NCBI RefSeq assembly: GCF_002921135.1
Contig: NZ_PQVJ01000011.1
Span: 310,001-374,000, forward strand
Length of the DNA stretch: 64,000 bases
Reading direction: 5' to 3'
From: Avibacterium gallinarum
GTDB lineage: Bacteria > Pseudomonadota > Gammaproteobacteria > Enterobacterales > Pasteurellaceae
Numbering within the stretch: the first letter of the stretch is position 1; each line of letters starts with the position of its first letter. Both the position numbers and the translations under genes were made by a program. The notes under the pieces were generated by a model. The model worked only from the letters and a program-made list of their open reading frames with translations. It was not told the DNA's origin and made no database searches. Of the stretch, positions 46,204 to 55,531 are shown in pieces.

Positions 46204-47184
46204 TTAGTCCTCTGTTGTATCTTGAAAAAAACTTCTTATTGAGTTACCAAGCATGTGAATTACATTTACGGTCATGGCATTTCCGGCTTGCATCAAAAGA
46301 TGTCGATCAGAAACTTCATTTTTTACTTTATCTGCGTACTCTTTTGGAAACCCTTGCAAAAGTAATGCTTCATAACCTGTTAGTTGATATATAGTGTGTT
46401 CCTTCACATATAGAACACCATCTCGTTGTGCTCTTAATGTGGGACAACGATCGCAATAAATCCTAAGATCATTCATTCGAGTATCAATTATTTTCCCCTC
46501 CATATTCTTAATATCATTTACGGTATATCTTCCGTTATTTACAGGATTCTTTAAATAGTAAGAGAGAATTTCCAGTCTTTCTGAAGTTGCTATATTATTA
46601 TCAATTAAGAAATTAGATAAAGGTGGCTTTTCAATTGGCTCAGGCCATTTGAAGTCTGATATATCTTTTCCTAAATCTTTTCTTACACCAATAAAATAAA
46701 CTCTTTGACGCATTTGAGGGACCCCATACTCAAGACTTGTAAGAACCTTATAGACTACATCGTATCCAACCCTGTTTAATTCATCGATAATTATCTTTAT
46801 TGTATTTCCTTTGTCATGGGTAACTAAACCTTTAACATTTTCTAAAAGAAAACATTTTGGTTGTGTATTTTCGAGTATTCTTACTATATGGAATATGATT
46901 TGTCCCCTATTATCTGAGAATCCCTCTTTTCTACCTATAACAGAGAATGTTTGACATGGGAATCCAGCAATTAATAAATCATAAAGTGGTAATTTCTCGG
47001 TATTGATTCTTTTTAAATTATAGTAGTAAGGTTCATTCGTTGTATCGTGCATTAATTTATAAGTACGAACAGCAAGTTTACTTGTATCCGAATAACCAAT
47101 GCTTTTTAGTCCAGCTAGCTCCAAACCTAAGCGACCTCCACCAATACCCGAACAAAGATCTAAGAAAGTACGGATTTTATGCAT
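46204..47184 (-). CDS. Second DNA cytosine-5 methyltransferase
   Basis: The 326-residue enzyme has all main C5-methylase motifs: FLDLCSGIGGGRLGLELAG (motif I), the catalytic Cys77 in AGFPCQTFSVIGRKEGF (IV), Glu115 in LLENVKG (VI), QMRQRVYFIGVRKD (VIII), CPTLRAQRDG (IX) and LMQAGNAMTVNVI (X). The recognition region, about residues 180-260, is short and unlike that of the HhaI-type enzyme next door, so its target cannot be read off. It is transcribed ahead of the nuclease gene with a 3-base gap, an order that lets methylation come first. AAGGAA lies before the ATG. The DNA is AT-rich, like the rest of the island. Confidence 0.9.
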   Translation of the reverse strand: MHKIRTFLDLCSGIGGGRLGLELAGLKSIGYSDTSKLAVRTYKLMHDTTNEPYYYNLKRINTEKLPLYDLLIAGFPCQTFSVIGRKEGFSDNRGQIIFHIVRILENTQPKCFLLENVKGLVTHDKGNTIKIIIDELNRVGYDVVYKVLTSLEYGVPQMRQRVYFIGVRKDLGKDISDFKWPEPIEKPPLSNFLIDNNIATSERLEILSYYLKNPVNNGRYTVNDIKNMEGKIIDTRMNDLRIYCDRCPTLRAQRDGVLYVKEHTIYQLTGYEALLLQGFPKEYADKVKNEVSDRHLLMQAGNAMTVNVIHMLGNSIRSFFQDTTED

Positions 47185-47366
47185 ATATTATTGATTCCTT
47201 ATGACGTGTGATAAACTATTTCGAGAGTTAGTAGGATAAAGAAGATCTTATATGAAATCAAATGGATAAAAACTAATAGCCTTTTATTTGAGGGGCAGTA
47301 TTCTGTATTGCTGCTTATCCATATTGTAGCAAAGTAATAAAGTGCGATAACTCTCATAAGATATAT

Positions 47367-47386
47367 AAAAATTTTCACCGCACTTT
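47367..47386. repeat. 20-bp direct repeat, right side of the R-M island
   Basis: It is identical to 44030-44049 and contains an uptake core (ACCGCACTT). With its partner it brackets all four R-M genes. Confidence 0.6.
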
Positions 47387-47415
47387 TGTATGGGCGTTTT
47401 TGAGATAAAAATCCC

Positions 47416-48483
47416 TTAATTTTGCCCCGCACTTTCATCGGAAGGCCAAGAATGCACTACGGCTTTGACTAAGGTAGCAAGCGGGATCGCAAAGAACACG
47501 CCCCAGAAGCCCCATAATCCACCGAAGATCAGCACGGCGACAATAATGGTCAGCGGATTAAGGTTTACCGCTTCAGAGAATAAAAATGGCACAAGCAAGT
47601 TTCCGTCTAAAATTTGACTTATCACATATGCGGCGATTAATGACCAGAAAGTCGGTGTAATGCCGAATTGCGACATTGCCACTAACGCCACGGGAATGCT
47701 GACTAACACCGCCCCCACATAAGGCACTAGCACGGATAACCCCACGGCAACAGCGAGCAACAAGGCATAGCGAAGATCGAAAAAGAGGAAGATTGCATAA
47801 GTAATCACCCCAACCACTAGAATTTCAATAATTTTGCCGCGAATATAATTGGCGATTTGTTTTTGCATTTCTTGCCAAACTTTATCGGCCAGTTTGCGGT
47901 TGCGTGGCAGAAATCCGCTGATGTAAGTGAGTAATTCTTGTTTATCTTTCAATAAGAAAAATACCATTAATGGCACAAGGAAAGCGTAAATGCCTAGGCT
48001 CACAAGGCTGATAATAGACGAAATTGAGAGTTTGAGCGCTGATTCACCAAAGCCTAAAATTTTGCTTTTCACACTGGTGAAGAAGCTGTCAATCATTTGG
48101 TAATCCACCACTTCAGGATAATGCTCAGGCAAGGAAAGTAGCCAGTCATTGAGCGAATTAAACATATGTGGCAATTCACTGAATAAATTAATGGTTTGGT
48201 TAACCAGTGTCGGAATGAGTACCAACGCGATAATCAGCACAATACTAATAAAGCCGCCAAGCACTAAAATGGTGGCTAGTAAGCGGGGGAATTTGAGTTT
48301 TTCATTTAACACGCGGATTGGCATTTCCAGCAAATAAGCCAGTACGATGGCCACCAATAACGGCGCAAGTAAATCACTAAAAAAATAAATGGCGATAAAG
48401 CCAAACAGCAAAATGGCGAGTAATGCCATTGCCTGCGGATCACTAAATCGGCGCTTATACCAATTTTTCAACATTTCTAACAT
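47416..48483 (-). CDS. perM: PerM, AI-2E family membrane transporter
   Basis: The 355-residue protein has about eight membrane segments and the AI-2E family features: [21 protein letters not shown] near residue 35 and [18 protein letters not shown] near 250, with [19 protein letters not shown] near the end. Relatives export autoinducer-2 or act as sodium-proton antiporters; the substrate here is not known. It is divergent from the arsC-like gene, the same pairing as perM and yfgD in E. coli. A USS core lies at its 3' end. Confidence 0.87.
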   Translation of the reverse strand: MLEMLKNWYKRRFSDPQAMALLAILLFGFIAIYFFSDLLAPLLVAIVLAYLLEMPIRVLNEKLKFPRLLATILVLGGFISIVLIIALVLIPTLVNQTINLFSELPHMFNSLNDWLLSLPEHYPEVVDYQMIDSFFTSVKSKILGFGESALKLSISSIISLVSLGIYAFLVPLMVFFLLKDKQELLTYISGFLPRNRKLADKVWQEMQKQIANYIRGKIIEILVVGVITYAIFLFFDLRYALLLAVAVGLSVLVPYVGAVLVSIPVALVAMSQFGITPTFWSLIAAYVISQILDGNLLVPFLFSEAVNLNPLTIIVAVLIFGGLWGFWGVFFAIPLATLVKAVVHSWPSDESAGQN

Positions 48484-48556
48484 AAAAGCTCCTTTCGGCG
48501 AGAATTTGTGCTGATTATAAGGTAAAATGAAGCTGATTTAATACAAGGAATTTTCT

Positions 48557-48907
48557 ATGACTGTTAAAATTTATCACAACCCACGTTGTTCCAAAAGCCG
48601 CGAAACCCTTGCCTTATTACAACAGCAGAGGATTGAGCCTGAAATCGAGCTTTATTTAGAAAAGCAATATTCCGTTGAGTTCTTGCAACAGCTTGCGCAA
48701 AAGTTGCAGCTTAACAGCGTGCGAGAAATGATGAGAACTAAGGACGATTTATACCGCACTTTGCAGCTTGATAATCCTGAACTCACCGAAGAACAGTTGC
48801 TCAAAGCTATTTCACAGCATTCTGCCTTGCTTGAGCGCCCTATTGTGGTGAATGGCGAAAAAGCCAAAATTGGCCGCCCGCCAGAAAGTGTTTTAGCAAT
48901 TTTATAA
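48557..48907 (+). CDS. arsC: ArsC-family reductase (YfgD-like)
   Basis: The 116-residue thioredoxin-fold protein has the active Cys12 in IYHNPRCSKSRETLALL, the RTKDDLYRTLQL segment and the final RPIVVNGEKAKIGRPPESV, the standard ArsC pattern. No arsenite pump or ars regulator is nearby, so real arsenate reduction is not certain. A USS core is contained in the gene (about 48752). AAGGAA lies ahead of the ATG. Confidence 0.88.
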   Translation: MTVKIYHNPRCSKSRETLALLQQQRIEPEIELYLEKQYSVEFLQQLAQKLQLNSVREMMRTKDDLYRTLQLDNPELTEEQLLKAISQHSALLERPIVVNGEKAKIGRPPESVLAIL

Positions 48908-48987
48908 TTTCTTCGCTATAATAACGCCCGCTCCGCCATAATCATTGAGCGGGCATTATTTTTCCCCATTTTATTTATTGAGAGGCA

Positions 48988-49299
48988 ATGATGAAAAAGA
49001 AAAAATCTTTTGCGCCCGTTGCTGATGTGCAAGGTTGCACCACCTATCAGCATAATAAAGGGACAATCCGAGATAACGCCATTCAGGCATTATTATCCGA
49101 CAAATTATTTCGCCAACGCATTGAAAAGAAACGAAAAGGTAAAGGCAGTTATCAGCGAAAAGCGAAACATCAAGGGAAATATTTTGAAAAGCCCGATTAT
49201 CAAGTTTTTGGCAACAGAGATTTTATAATCGGGTTTTTCTTAACAAAAATAGCAAATAGAGGAAGTCATTATGTCAATCAGAACAGAATGTTTATTTAG
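48988..49299 (+). CDS. arfA: ArfA, alternative ribosome-rescue factor (internal terminator)
   Basis: ArfA rescues ribosomes stuck on mRNAs without a stop codon by recruiting RF2, as a backup for tmRNA. The core [29 protein letters not shown] is followed by [12 protein letters not shown], both closely matching E. coli ArfA. The open frame runs to 103 residues, but a hairpin followed by TTTTT lies inside it at 49187-49238, so most transcripts should end near codon 84 without a stop. That is the known ArfA control: its own non-stop mRNA is cleared by tmRNA, and protein builds up only if tmRNA fails. GAGAGG lies ahead of the ATG pair. Confidence 0.92.
   Translation: MMKKKKSFAPVADVQGCTTYQHNKGTIRDNAIQALLSDKLFRQRIEKKRKGKGSYQRKAKHQGKYFEKPDYQVFGNRDFIIGFFLTKIANRGSHYVNQNRMFI
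49187..49238 (+). terminator. Terminator inside the arfA reading frame
   Basis: Fourteen-base arms AAAAGCCCGATTAT and ATAATCGGGTTTTT pair with one G-T wobble around a 24-base loop and run straight into T bases, 60 bases before the arfA stop. Confidence 0.85.
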
Positions 49300-49564
49300 C
49301 AACGAATGGAACGTACGAATTAGCGATCCTGGTGAGGAAGGCGCGCACAGTCATTTTTTTGAGAAAATTTATATCACGCTTGATGCCCATATTGACGGGG
49401 AAAAGATCACCTATGAATTCACCCGCAAAGTGGAAGATCAAGTAAAAATCAACCGCACTTTTACTGATTTAACCGAATTATTCAAATTTTTAGGCGAATA
49501 CCTTGACCCTGTGGCGCTAGGATTCTTAGGCGTAAAAATTGGGAATTTAGGGGTGAAAGCTTAA
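49271..49564 (+). CDS. Small conserved protein of unknown function
   Basis: The 97-residue soluble protein starts [21 protein letters not shown] and has [20 protein letters not shown] in the middle. GAGGAAG lies ahead of the ATG. The start is within the last codons of the arfA frame (29 bases overlap, another frame). I know it only as a hypothetical protein found after arfA in Pasteurellaceae. Because a terminator lies 33 bases before the start, its message needs read-through or its own promoter. A USS core (ACCGCACTT) is in the coding region. Confidence 0.78.
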   Translation: MSIRTECLFSNEWNVRISDPGEEGAHSHFFEKIYITLDAHIDGEKITYEFTRKVEDQVKINRTFTDLTELFKFLGEYLDPVALGFLGVKIGNLGVKA

Positions 49565-49578
49565 TCTGATTGATAACT

Positions 49579-49612
49579 AAAAAAAGAGCGATTTTTCAAC
49601 CGCTCTTTTTTA
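49579..49612. terminator. Two-way terminator before glnA
   Basis: AAAAAAGAGCG / CGCTCTTTTTT around a ten-base loop, between convergent genes. Confidence 0.88.
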
Positions 49613-49636
49613 TTTACTGTTAAGCACTATTTGCTT

Positions 49637-51055
49637 TTACGCATAATACATTTCAAATTCCACTGGGTGTGGCGTCATATTTAAGCGTTCCACTTCTTTG
49701 CGTTTAATCGCAATAAAGGCATCAACGAAATCTTTGCTGAACACACCGCCTTGGGTTAAGAATTCGCAATCTTTCTCCAATGCGTTTAATGCTTCTTCCA
49801 ATGATCCTGCTACGGCTGGAATTTCTTTTAATTCTTCTGGTGGTAAATCATACAGGTTTTTATCCATTGCATCGCCTGGGTGAATTTTGTTCACAATACC
49901 ATCTAAGCCAGCCATTAATAATGCCGAGAAAGCTAAATATGGGTTTGCCATTGGATCAGGGAAACGCGCTTCAATACGAATCGCTTTCGGGCTAGTTACC
50001 GCTGGGATACGGATTGACGCCGAACGGTTACTTGCTGAGTAAGCTAATAATACAGGCGCTTCAAAGCCCGGTACTAAGCGTTTGTATGAGTTGGTTGAAG
50101 GGTTAGTAAAGGCATTCAAGGCTTTGGCGTGTTTGATGATCCCGCCGATGTAGTAAAGTGCGGTTTCAGACAGCCCTGCGTATTTATCCCCTTGGAAAAT
50201 ATTTTTGCCGTCTTTGCTTAAGGACATATTACAGTGCATTCCTGAGCCGTTATCGCCTGTGATTGGTTTTGGCATAAAGCAGGCGGTTTTGCCGTGTTCT
50301 GCCGCCACATTTTGCACCACATATTTATAAATTTGCGTTTCGTCCGCTTTTAAGGTGAGCGAGTTAAATTTGGTGGCAATTTCATTTTGTCCTGCGGTGG
50401 CCACTTCGTGGTGGTGAGCTTCAATCACCAAGCCCATTTCTTCTAGCAATAAGCACATTTCTGAACGAATATCGTGCGCGGTATCATTTGGCGCAACCGC
50501 ACAATAACCGCCTTTGGTGAGTGGACGATAACCATTGTTGCCGCCTTCATAAATTTTGTTGGTATTCCACGCGCCTTCAATATCATCGACCACATAAGAA
50601 TTGCCATTCATTGCCGAGCCAAAACGAACATCATCAAATAAGAAAAACTCAGGTTCTGGGCCGAAAAACACATCGTCTGCAATGCCTGTTGAGCGCATAT
50701 AATTTTCTGCTCGGATCGCAATAGAACGCGGATCGCGATCATAGCTTTGCATTGTGGTTGGTTCATAAATACTGCAACGAAGGGATAAGGTTGGGATTTG
50801 TGCGAAAGGATCTACTACGGCGGTTTCAGCGATTGGCATTAATAACATATCTGCTTTATTAATGGCTTTCCAACCTTCCACCGATGAACCGTCAAACATT
50901 TTACCGTCTTCAAATAAATCTTCATCAATTAGGTTAACAGGTAAGGATACGCCGTGCTCTTTTCCTTTAATATCGGTAAAGCGAAGAAGAACAAACTTAA
51001 TGTCATTTTCTTCGATTAACTTAAACACATTGGCAACGGCCGCTTCATTTGACAT
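49637..51055 (-). CDS. glnA: Glutamine synthetase type I
   Basis: GlnA makes glutamine from glutamate, ammonia and ATP. From the ATG at 51055 (GAGGAT upstream) it has 472 residues; an upstream extension of 19 codons is not supported. The signatures [12 protein letters not shown], the ATP-binding [17 protein letters not shown], and the adenylylation site Tyr in [10 protein letters not shown] near 400 are present, so control by GlnE is possible. The gene stands alone, divergent from typA. Confidence 0.96.
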   Translation of the reverse strand: MSNEAAVANVFKLIEENDIKFVLLRFTDIKGKEHGVSLPVNLIDEDLFEDGKMFDGSSVEGWKAINKADMLLMPIAETAVVDPFAQIPTLSLRCSIYEPTTMQSYDRDPRSIAIRAENYMRSTGIADDVFFGPEPEFFLFDDVRFGSAMNGNSYVVDDIEGAWNTNKIYEGGNNGYRPLTKGGYCAVAPNDTAHDIRSEMCLLLEEMGLVIEAHHHEVATAGQNEIATKFNSLTLKADETQIYKYVVQNVAAEHGKTACFMPKPITGDNGSGMHCNMSLSKDGKNIFQGDKYAGLSETALYYIGGIIKHAKALNAFTNPSTNSYKRLVPGFEAPVLLAYSASNRSASIRIPAVTSPKAIRIEARFPDPMANPYLAFSALLMAGLDGIVNKIHPGDAMDKNLYDLPPEELKEIPAVAGSLEEALNALEKDCEFLTQGGVFSKDFVDAFIAIKRKEVERLNMTPHPVEFEMYYA

Positions 51056-51370
51056 AGTGATAATCCTCATAAATATGATTGCTAGAGTTGAGATGCTGTG
51101 TGCTTGATGCACGCTGGCTAAAATATCACATCACCTGCAAAATTCAAGGGGCGAGCGTGATTTTAATTTCACTCAAGTGCGGTAAAAAAATCATGAATTT
51201 TTACACCGCACTTTGTGAAATTCTCTCCAAAAGATAGAAATCCACTTATTTCCAATTATTCATAGCTCAATGTGGCAAAACGTTGTATAATCTGCAACCT
51301 TTTCGTGCAATCTTGCTAACAACATTGCACATTATTCAAACATCATTATTGATAACAAAAGACTTTTCAA
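51056..51370. other. Intergenic region between glnA and typA
   Basis: This 315-base stretch serves two divergent promoters. It holds an inverted pair of uptake cores (AAGTGCGGT at about 51175 and ACCGCACTT at about 51204) with A and T runs, here not between convergent genes, and a TATAAT at 51286-51291 that is the likely -10 for typA. No small gene or clear NtrC-type site was seen. Confidence 0.6.
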
Positions 51371-53221
51371 ATGACAGATACCATTGATATTAACAAATTG
51401 CGTAACATCGCAATTATTGCTCACGTTGACCACGGAAAAACCACGCTTGTTGATAAATTATTACAGCAGTCAGGCACGCTTGAAGCAAGCCGTGCAGACG
51501 CGGACGAACGCGTGATGGATTCCAATGATCTTGAGAAAGAACGTGGCATTACCATTCTTGCAAAAAATACCGCAATTAACTGGAACGATTACCGTATAAA
51601 TATTGTAGATACCCCAGGACACGCCGATTTTGGTGGTGAAGTAGAGCGCGTGCTTTCTATGGTGGATAGCGTATTGTTAGTGGTGGACGCCTTTGACGGC
51701 CCAATGCCACAAACCCGTTTCGTAACGCAAAAAGCTTTCGCTCACGGCTTAAAACCTATCGTGGTGATTAACAAAGTGGATAGACCAGGCGCACGCCCTG
51801 ATTGGGTGGTGGATCAAGTGTTCGATTTATTCGTGAATCTTGGCGCAACAGACGAACAACTCGACTTCCCTATTATTTACGCTTCTGCGCTAAATGGCGT
51901 GGCAGGCTTAGAACACGAAGATATGGCACAAGATATGACGCCATTATTTGAAGCCATTGTACAACACGTTGAGCCGCCAAAAGTAGAACTCGATGCACCA
52001 TTCCAAATGCAAATTTCCCAGCTTGATTACAGCAACTATGTGGGCGTAATCGGGATTGGTCGTATCAAACGTGGTACGGTAAAACCAAACCAAGCGGTAA
52101 CTATTATTGATAGCGAAGGCAAAACACGCAACGGCAAAATCGGCCAAGTGTTAGGTCATTTAGGTTTACAACGCTATGAAGAAGATCTTGCGCAAGCGGG
52201 GGATATTGTGGCGATCACCGGTTTAGGCGAACTCAATATTTCTGACACCATTTGTGATGTAAACAATGTAGAAGCCTTACCAGCCTTGAGCGTTGATGAA
52301 CCAACGGTAACGATGTTCTTCTGCGTAAATACGTCCCCATTCTGCGGTAAAGAAGGGAAATTCGTCACTTCACGCCAAATTTTAGAGCGCTTAAACAAAG
52401 AGCTTGTGCATAATGTGGCATTGCGTGTGGAAGAAACCCAAAACCCAGATGAATTCCGTGTTTCAGGACGTGGTGAATTGCACCTTTCTGTATTAATCGA
52501 AAATATGCGCCGTGAGGGCTATGAGCTTGCGGTATCGCGTCCGAAAGTTATCTTTAAAGAAGAAGACGGTCGCAAACAAGAGCCATTCGAGCAAGTAACC
52601 ATTGATATTGAAGAGCAACATCAAGGTGCGGTAATGGAAGCCTTGGGTATCCGCAAAGGTGAAGTGAAAGATATGATTCCAGACGGCAAAGGACGCACCC
52701 GTTTAGAATATATTATCCCAAGCCGCGGTTTAATCGGTTTCCGTAATGAATTTATGACAATGACGTCAGGAACAGGCTTACTCTACTCCACATTCAGCCA
52801 TTATGACGATGTAAAACCAGGTGAAATCGGTCAGCGCAAAAACGGCGTGTTGATTTCTAACGGTACGGGCAAAGCCCTCGCTTATGCGCTATGGGGCTTA
52901 CAAGAACGTGGTAAGCTGATGATCGATCACGGTGTGGAAGTGTATGAAGGACAAATCATCGGTATTCACAGCCGTTCAAACGATTTGACGGTAAACTGCT
53001 TACAAGGGAAAAAACTCACCAATATGCGTGCTTCAGGAAAAGACGATGCTATCGCGCTAACCACGCCTGTGCGCTTCTCTCTTGAGCAAGCCATTGAATT
53101 TATTGATGATGACGAATTAGTAGAAGTTACCCCAACATCAGTGCGTATTCGTAAGAAATTACTCACTGAAATGGAACGCAAACGTGCTAACCGTACAACA
53201 ACTAGCACAAGCACCCATTAA
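51371..53221 (+). CDS. typA: TypA/BipA ribosome-associated GTPase
   Basis: The 616-residue translational GTPase aids 50S assembly, especially in the cold or under stress. The P-loop [15 protein letters not shown] lies at residues 18-32, with the switch segment [30 protein letters not shown] and [10 protein letters not shown] following. Domain order is GTPase, EF-Tu-like domain 2, EF-G-like domains 3 and 5, and the C-terminal TypA domain from about 480 ([16 protein letters not shown]). It is a single gene. Confidence 0.97.
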   Translation: MTDTIDINKLRNIAIIAHVDHGKTTLVDKLLQQSGTLEASRADADERVMDSNDLEKERGITILAKNTAINWNDYRINIVDTPGHADFGGEVERVLSMVDSVLLVVDAFDGPMPQTRFVTQKAFAHGLKPIVVINKVDRPGARPDWVVDQVFDLFVNLGATDEQLDFPIIYASALNGVAGLEHEDMAQDMTPLFEAIVQHVEPPKVELDAPFQMQISQLDYSNYVGVIGIGRIKRGTVKPNQAVTIIDSEGKTRNGKIGQVLGHLGLQRYEEDLAQAGDIVAITGLGELNISDTICDVNNVEALPALSVDEPTVTMFFCVNTSPFCGKEGKFVTSRQILERLNKELVHNVALRVEETQNPDEFRVSGRGELHLSVLIENMRREGYELAVSRPKVIFKEEDGRKQEPFEQVTIDIEEQHQGAVMEALGIRKGEVKDMIPDGKGRTRLEYIIPSRGLIGFRNEFMTMTSGTGLLYSTFSHYDDVKPGEIGQRKNGVLISNGTGKALAYALWGLQERGKLMIDHGVEVYEGQIIGIHSRSNDLTVNCLQGKKLTNMRASGKDDAIALTTPVRFSLEQAIEFIDDDELVEVTPTSVRIRKKLLTEMERKRANRTTTSTSTH

Positions 53222-53240
53222 TTCTGATTATTACTAATAA

Positions 53241-53290
53241 AAAGTGCGGTGGTTTTTTGCTGAATTTTTAGCAAATTCCCACCGCTCTTT
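53241..53290 (+). terminator. Terminator after typA
   Basis: AAAGTGCGGTGG and CCCACCGCTCTTT pair around a loop that has a small inner stem. One arm is a perfect uptake core and the other is a degenerate one. Confidence 0.65.
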
Positions 53291-53363
53291 TCTTATTACA
53301 AACTCTGCTATTCTTCCCCATTTTTTCTAAAGCAATCTTTACTAAACCTCAAACTCAGGTTAA

Positions 53364-53394
53364 ACAAAAAAGCCGAACGGAAATCCATTCGGCT
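53364..53394 (-). terminator. Terminator of the lactate operon
   Basis: AGCCGAA / TTCGGCT with an inner GGA/TCC pairing, followed on the minus strand by six T bases. Confidence 0.8.
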
Positions 53395-53416
53395 TGTTAT
53401 CATCGTTCAGTCGCGA

Positions 53417-54118
53417 TTAAGCAAGATCGTCAATCACTACATACACTTTCGTTGTCGGGCCGTGCACACCTACTACTTTAACTAGCTCAATATCCGCGGT
53501 GGAACTTGGGCCTGAGATGATGTTTACGCAAGATGGCATTCTTTCCCCTAACACGGCTTTGTCGTGAAGAATTTTGGCAAGCTGTGCCACACGCGGTAAA
53601 ACAAGGCTTTTACGCACCACAACAATGGATTTTTCTGGCAATAAGCTCACTGAACGACCTTTGTCTTTGCCCGAAAATAGCACGACACCACCTGATTCAG
53701 CCAAGCCATATTCTGCATAGTTAATGCCGATATTGGCTTGTTCTGCGTGTTTTAAGTTTTCTTCGCCATTCTGTGGTAACCAAATATCCGCATCATAATT
53801 GGCTTGTACATCTTGTGTAATGCCAAGTTGCTCTAAGCGTTCATCGCCAGTAAGAATAATTGACCCACCGCCATATTTTTCGCAGGCAGAAAGCACCGCA
53901 CTTTTTGCTTCCGCTTCGTTGGTTTCGATCACATCAACCATCATCGCTTTTGCCGATTCAATAAAAGTTTGGCATAAGGCTTGCGGATCAAGATCGGTTA
54001 AACGCGTTGTGGCGTAATCATTTAGCGGCGCAGGCATTGGCTCTGGCACAAGCTGGCGTGGACGCCCCATGCGTTCCGCAAGTTTGTTTAGGAAGTTTTC
54101 TCTATTTTGTGCGTCCAT
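53417..54118 (-). CDS. lutC: LutC, lactate utilization subunit
   Basis: The 233-residue LUD-domain protein is the third part of the LutABC L-lactate dehydrogenase complex that turns lactate into pyruvate. The segment YGLAESGGVVLFSGKDKGR and the late CVNIISGPSSTADIELVKVVGVHGP are LutC signatures. Its ATG overlaps the lutB stop by one base. It is the last gene of lldP-lutABC and is followed by a terminator. Confidence 0.93.
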   Translation of the reverse strand: MDAQNRENFLNKLAERMGRPRQLVPEPMPAPLNDYATTRLTDLDPQALCQTFIESAKAMMVDVIETNEAEAKSAVLSACEKYGGGSIILTGDERLEQLGITQDVQANYDADIWLPQNGEENLKHAEQANIGINYAEYGLAESGGVVLFSGKDKGRSVSLLPEKSIVVVRKSLVLPRVAQLAKILHDKAVLGERMPSCVNIISGPSSTADIELVKVVGVHGPTTKVYVVIDDLA

Positions 54119-55530
54119 TATTTTGCCTCTCTTTTGTTAAACCATTCACGGAAACTTTCGCCATCAGCACTTGGCAGATCGCGCGCTTTTGTCCATTCGG
54201 CCAATGCGCCAAATTCAAGCGGTGCTTTACCATTTTTGATGAATTTGCTTGCCACTTTCGCACCTACATTCACGCCCACTTTCCATAAGGTTGGGTGAGA
54301 GTTGGCAAAGTTGAAACCAAAGATAGATAAACGCTCTGCGGTTGGTGTCATACCACTTTGGGCAATATGCTCACGGTGTTTTAAGATGAGCTGTGCCAAT
54401 GGAATTTTCACTGGGCAAACAGAGTTACAGGCAGTACATAACGAGCAGGCATACGGCAATTCTTTGAAGTCTTCATAACCGCCTAATAAGGGTGAAATCA
54501 CCGAGCCGATTGGACCGGGATAAATTGATCCATAGCCGTGTCCACCAATTTGGCGATAGGCTGGGCAAGTATTTAAGCACGCACCACAACGGATACAACG
54601 CAATACTTCTTTAAATTCGCTTTCGAGAATTTTAGAACGTCCGTTATCCACGATAACCAAATGAAATTCTTCAGGACCGTCCGTTTCGCCTGCAAGACGT
54701 GGGCCTGTGAGCCAAGTGTTATAACCAGTTAATTTTGCCCCAACGGCACTTCTGGCAAGCATTGTGATTAACACGTCCACTTCTTCAAAAGTGGGTGCAA
54801 TACGCTCCATTCCCATTACTGCAATGTGCGTTTTTGGCACAGTGGTAGCAAGACGTAAGTTTCCTTCGTTGGTAACCAAGCAAAGGCTGCCTGTTTCTGG
54901 CACCGCAAAGTTACACCCACTCACACCGATGTCTGCTTCCAAGAAATCTTGACGGATTTTTTCACGAATGAACAAGGTCATTGCTTCTGGCGTTTCTGGG
55001 CCGTCATAGCCTAATTTTTCGTGTAAATCTTTACGAATTTGATGGCGATCTTTATGAATGGCTGGCACAACGATATGAGAAGGACGATCCCCGGCAATTT
55101 GTAGGATATATTCCCCTAAATCCGTTTCAATCACCTTGATACCTTCGGCTTCCAGCACTTCGTTCATACCAATTTCTTCGGTTACCATTGATTTGGATTT
55201 CACGATTTTTTTGGCATTTTTCTCAAGGGCAACTTGGCGAATATAATTGGTGGCATCTTCAGCGGTTTCAGCAAAATACACTTTCCCGCCATTTTCAGTC
55301 ACTTTTTCGCTTAATTGATATAAGTAAGCATCAAGATTAGCTAAAACGTGGTTACGAATATGCTTTGCCTCATCACGCCATTCTTCCCAATGACCAAGTT
55401 CGTCCACCATTTTTTGGCGATTTGTGCCGATGCGTTCTTGTGCCATTACAATGGCTTTACGCATAATGTCGTTGTGAATTTCATTATCCACACGTTTTTT
55501 AAATGCAAGATTGCTGGTTTTTAATGACAT
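54118..55530 (-). CDS. lutB: LutB, iron-sulfur lactate utilization subunit
   Basis: The 470-residue protein has an N-terminal LUD domain (about 70-295) and a ferredoxin-like part with two 4Fe-4S motifs, CIRCGACLNTCPAYRQIGG and CSLCTACNSVCPVKIPL, followed by a C-terminal helical region. It should carry electrons within the LutABC complex. One base separates it from lutA and one base is shared with lutC. Confidence 0.94.
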   Translation of the reverse strand: MSLKTSNLAFKKRVDNEIHNDIMRKAIVMAQERIGTNRQKMVDELGHWEEWRDEAKHIRNHVLANLDAYLYQLSEKVTENGGKVYFAETAEDATNYIRQVALEKNAKKIVKSKSMVTEEIGMNEVLEAEGIKVIETDLGEYILQIAGDRPSHIVVPAIHKDRHQIRKDLHEKLGYDGPETPEAMTLFIREKIRQDFLEADIGVSGCNFAVPETGSLCLVTNEGNLRLATTVPKTHIAVMGMERIAPTFEEVDVLITMLARSAVGAKLTGYNTWLTGPRLAGETDGPEEFHLVIVDNGRSKILESEFKEVLRCIRCGACLNTCPAYRQIGGHGYGSIYPGPIGSVISPLLGGYEDFKELPYACSLCTACNSVCPVKIPLAQLILKHREHIAQSGMTPTAERLSIFGFNFANSHPTLWKVGVNVGAKVASKFIKNGKAPLEFGALAEWTKARDLPSADGESFREWFNKREAK

Positions 55531-55531
55531 C

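Noticed and set aside
47199-47438. 79-residue minus-strand frame after the R-M island
   Set aside because: It has no convincing ribosome-binding site, covers the 20-bp uptake repeat and the end of perM, and its composition looks like translated AT-rich spacer.
49238-49299. Frameshift or damage at the end of arfA
   Set aside because: The overlap with the next gene and the inner hairpin agree with known ArfA control, so the frame does not need to be broken to explain them.
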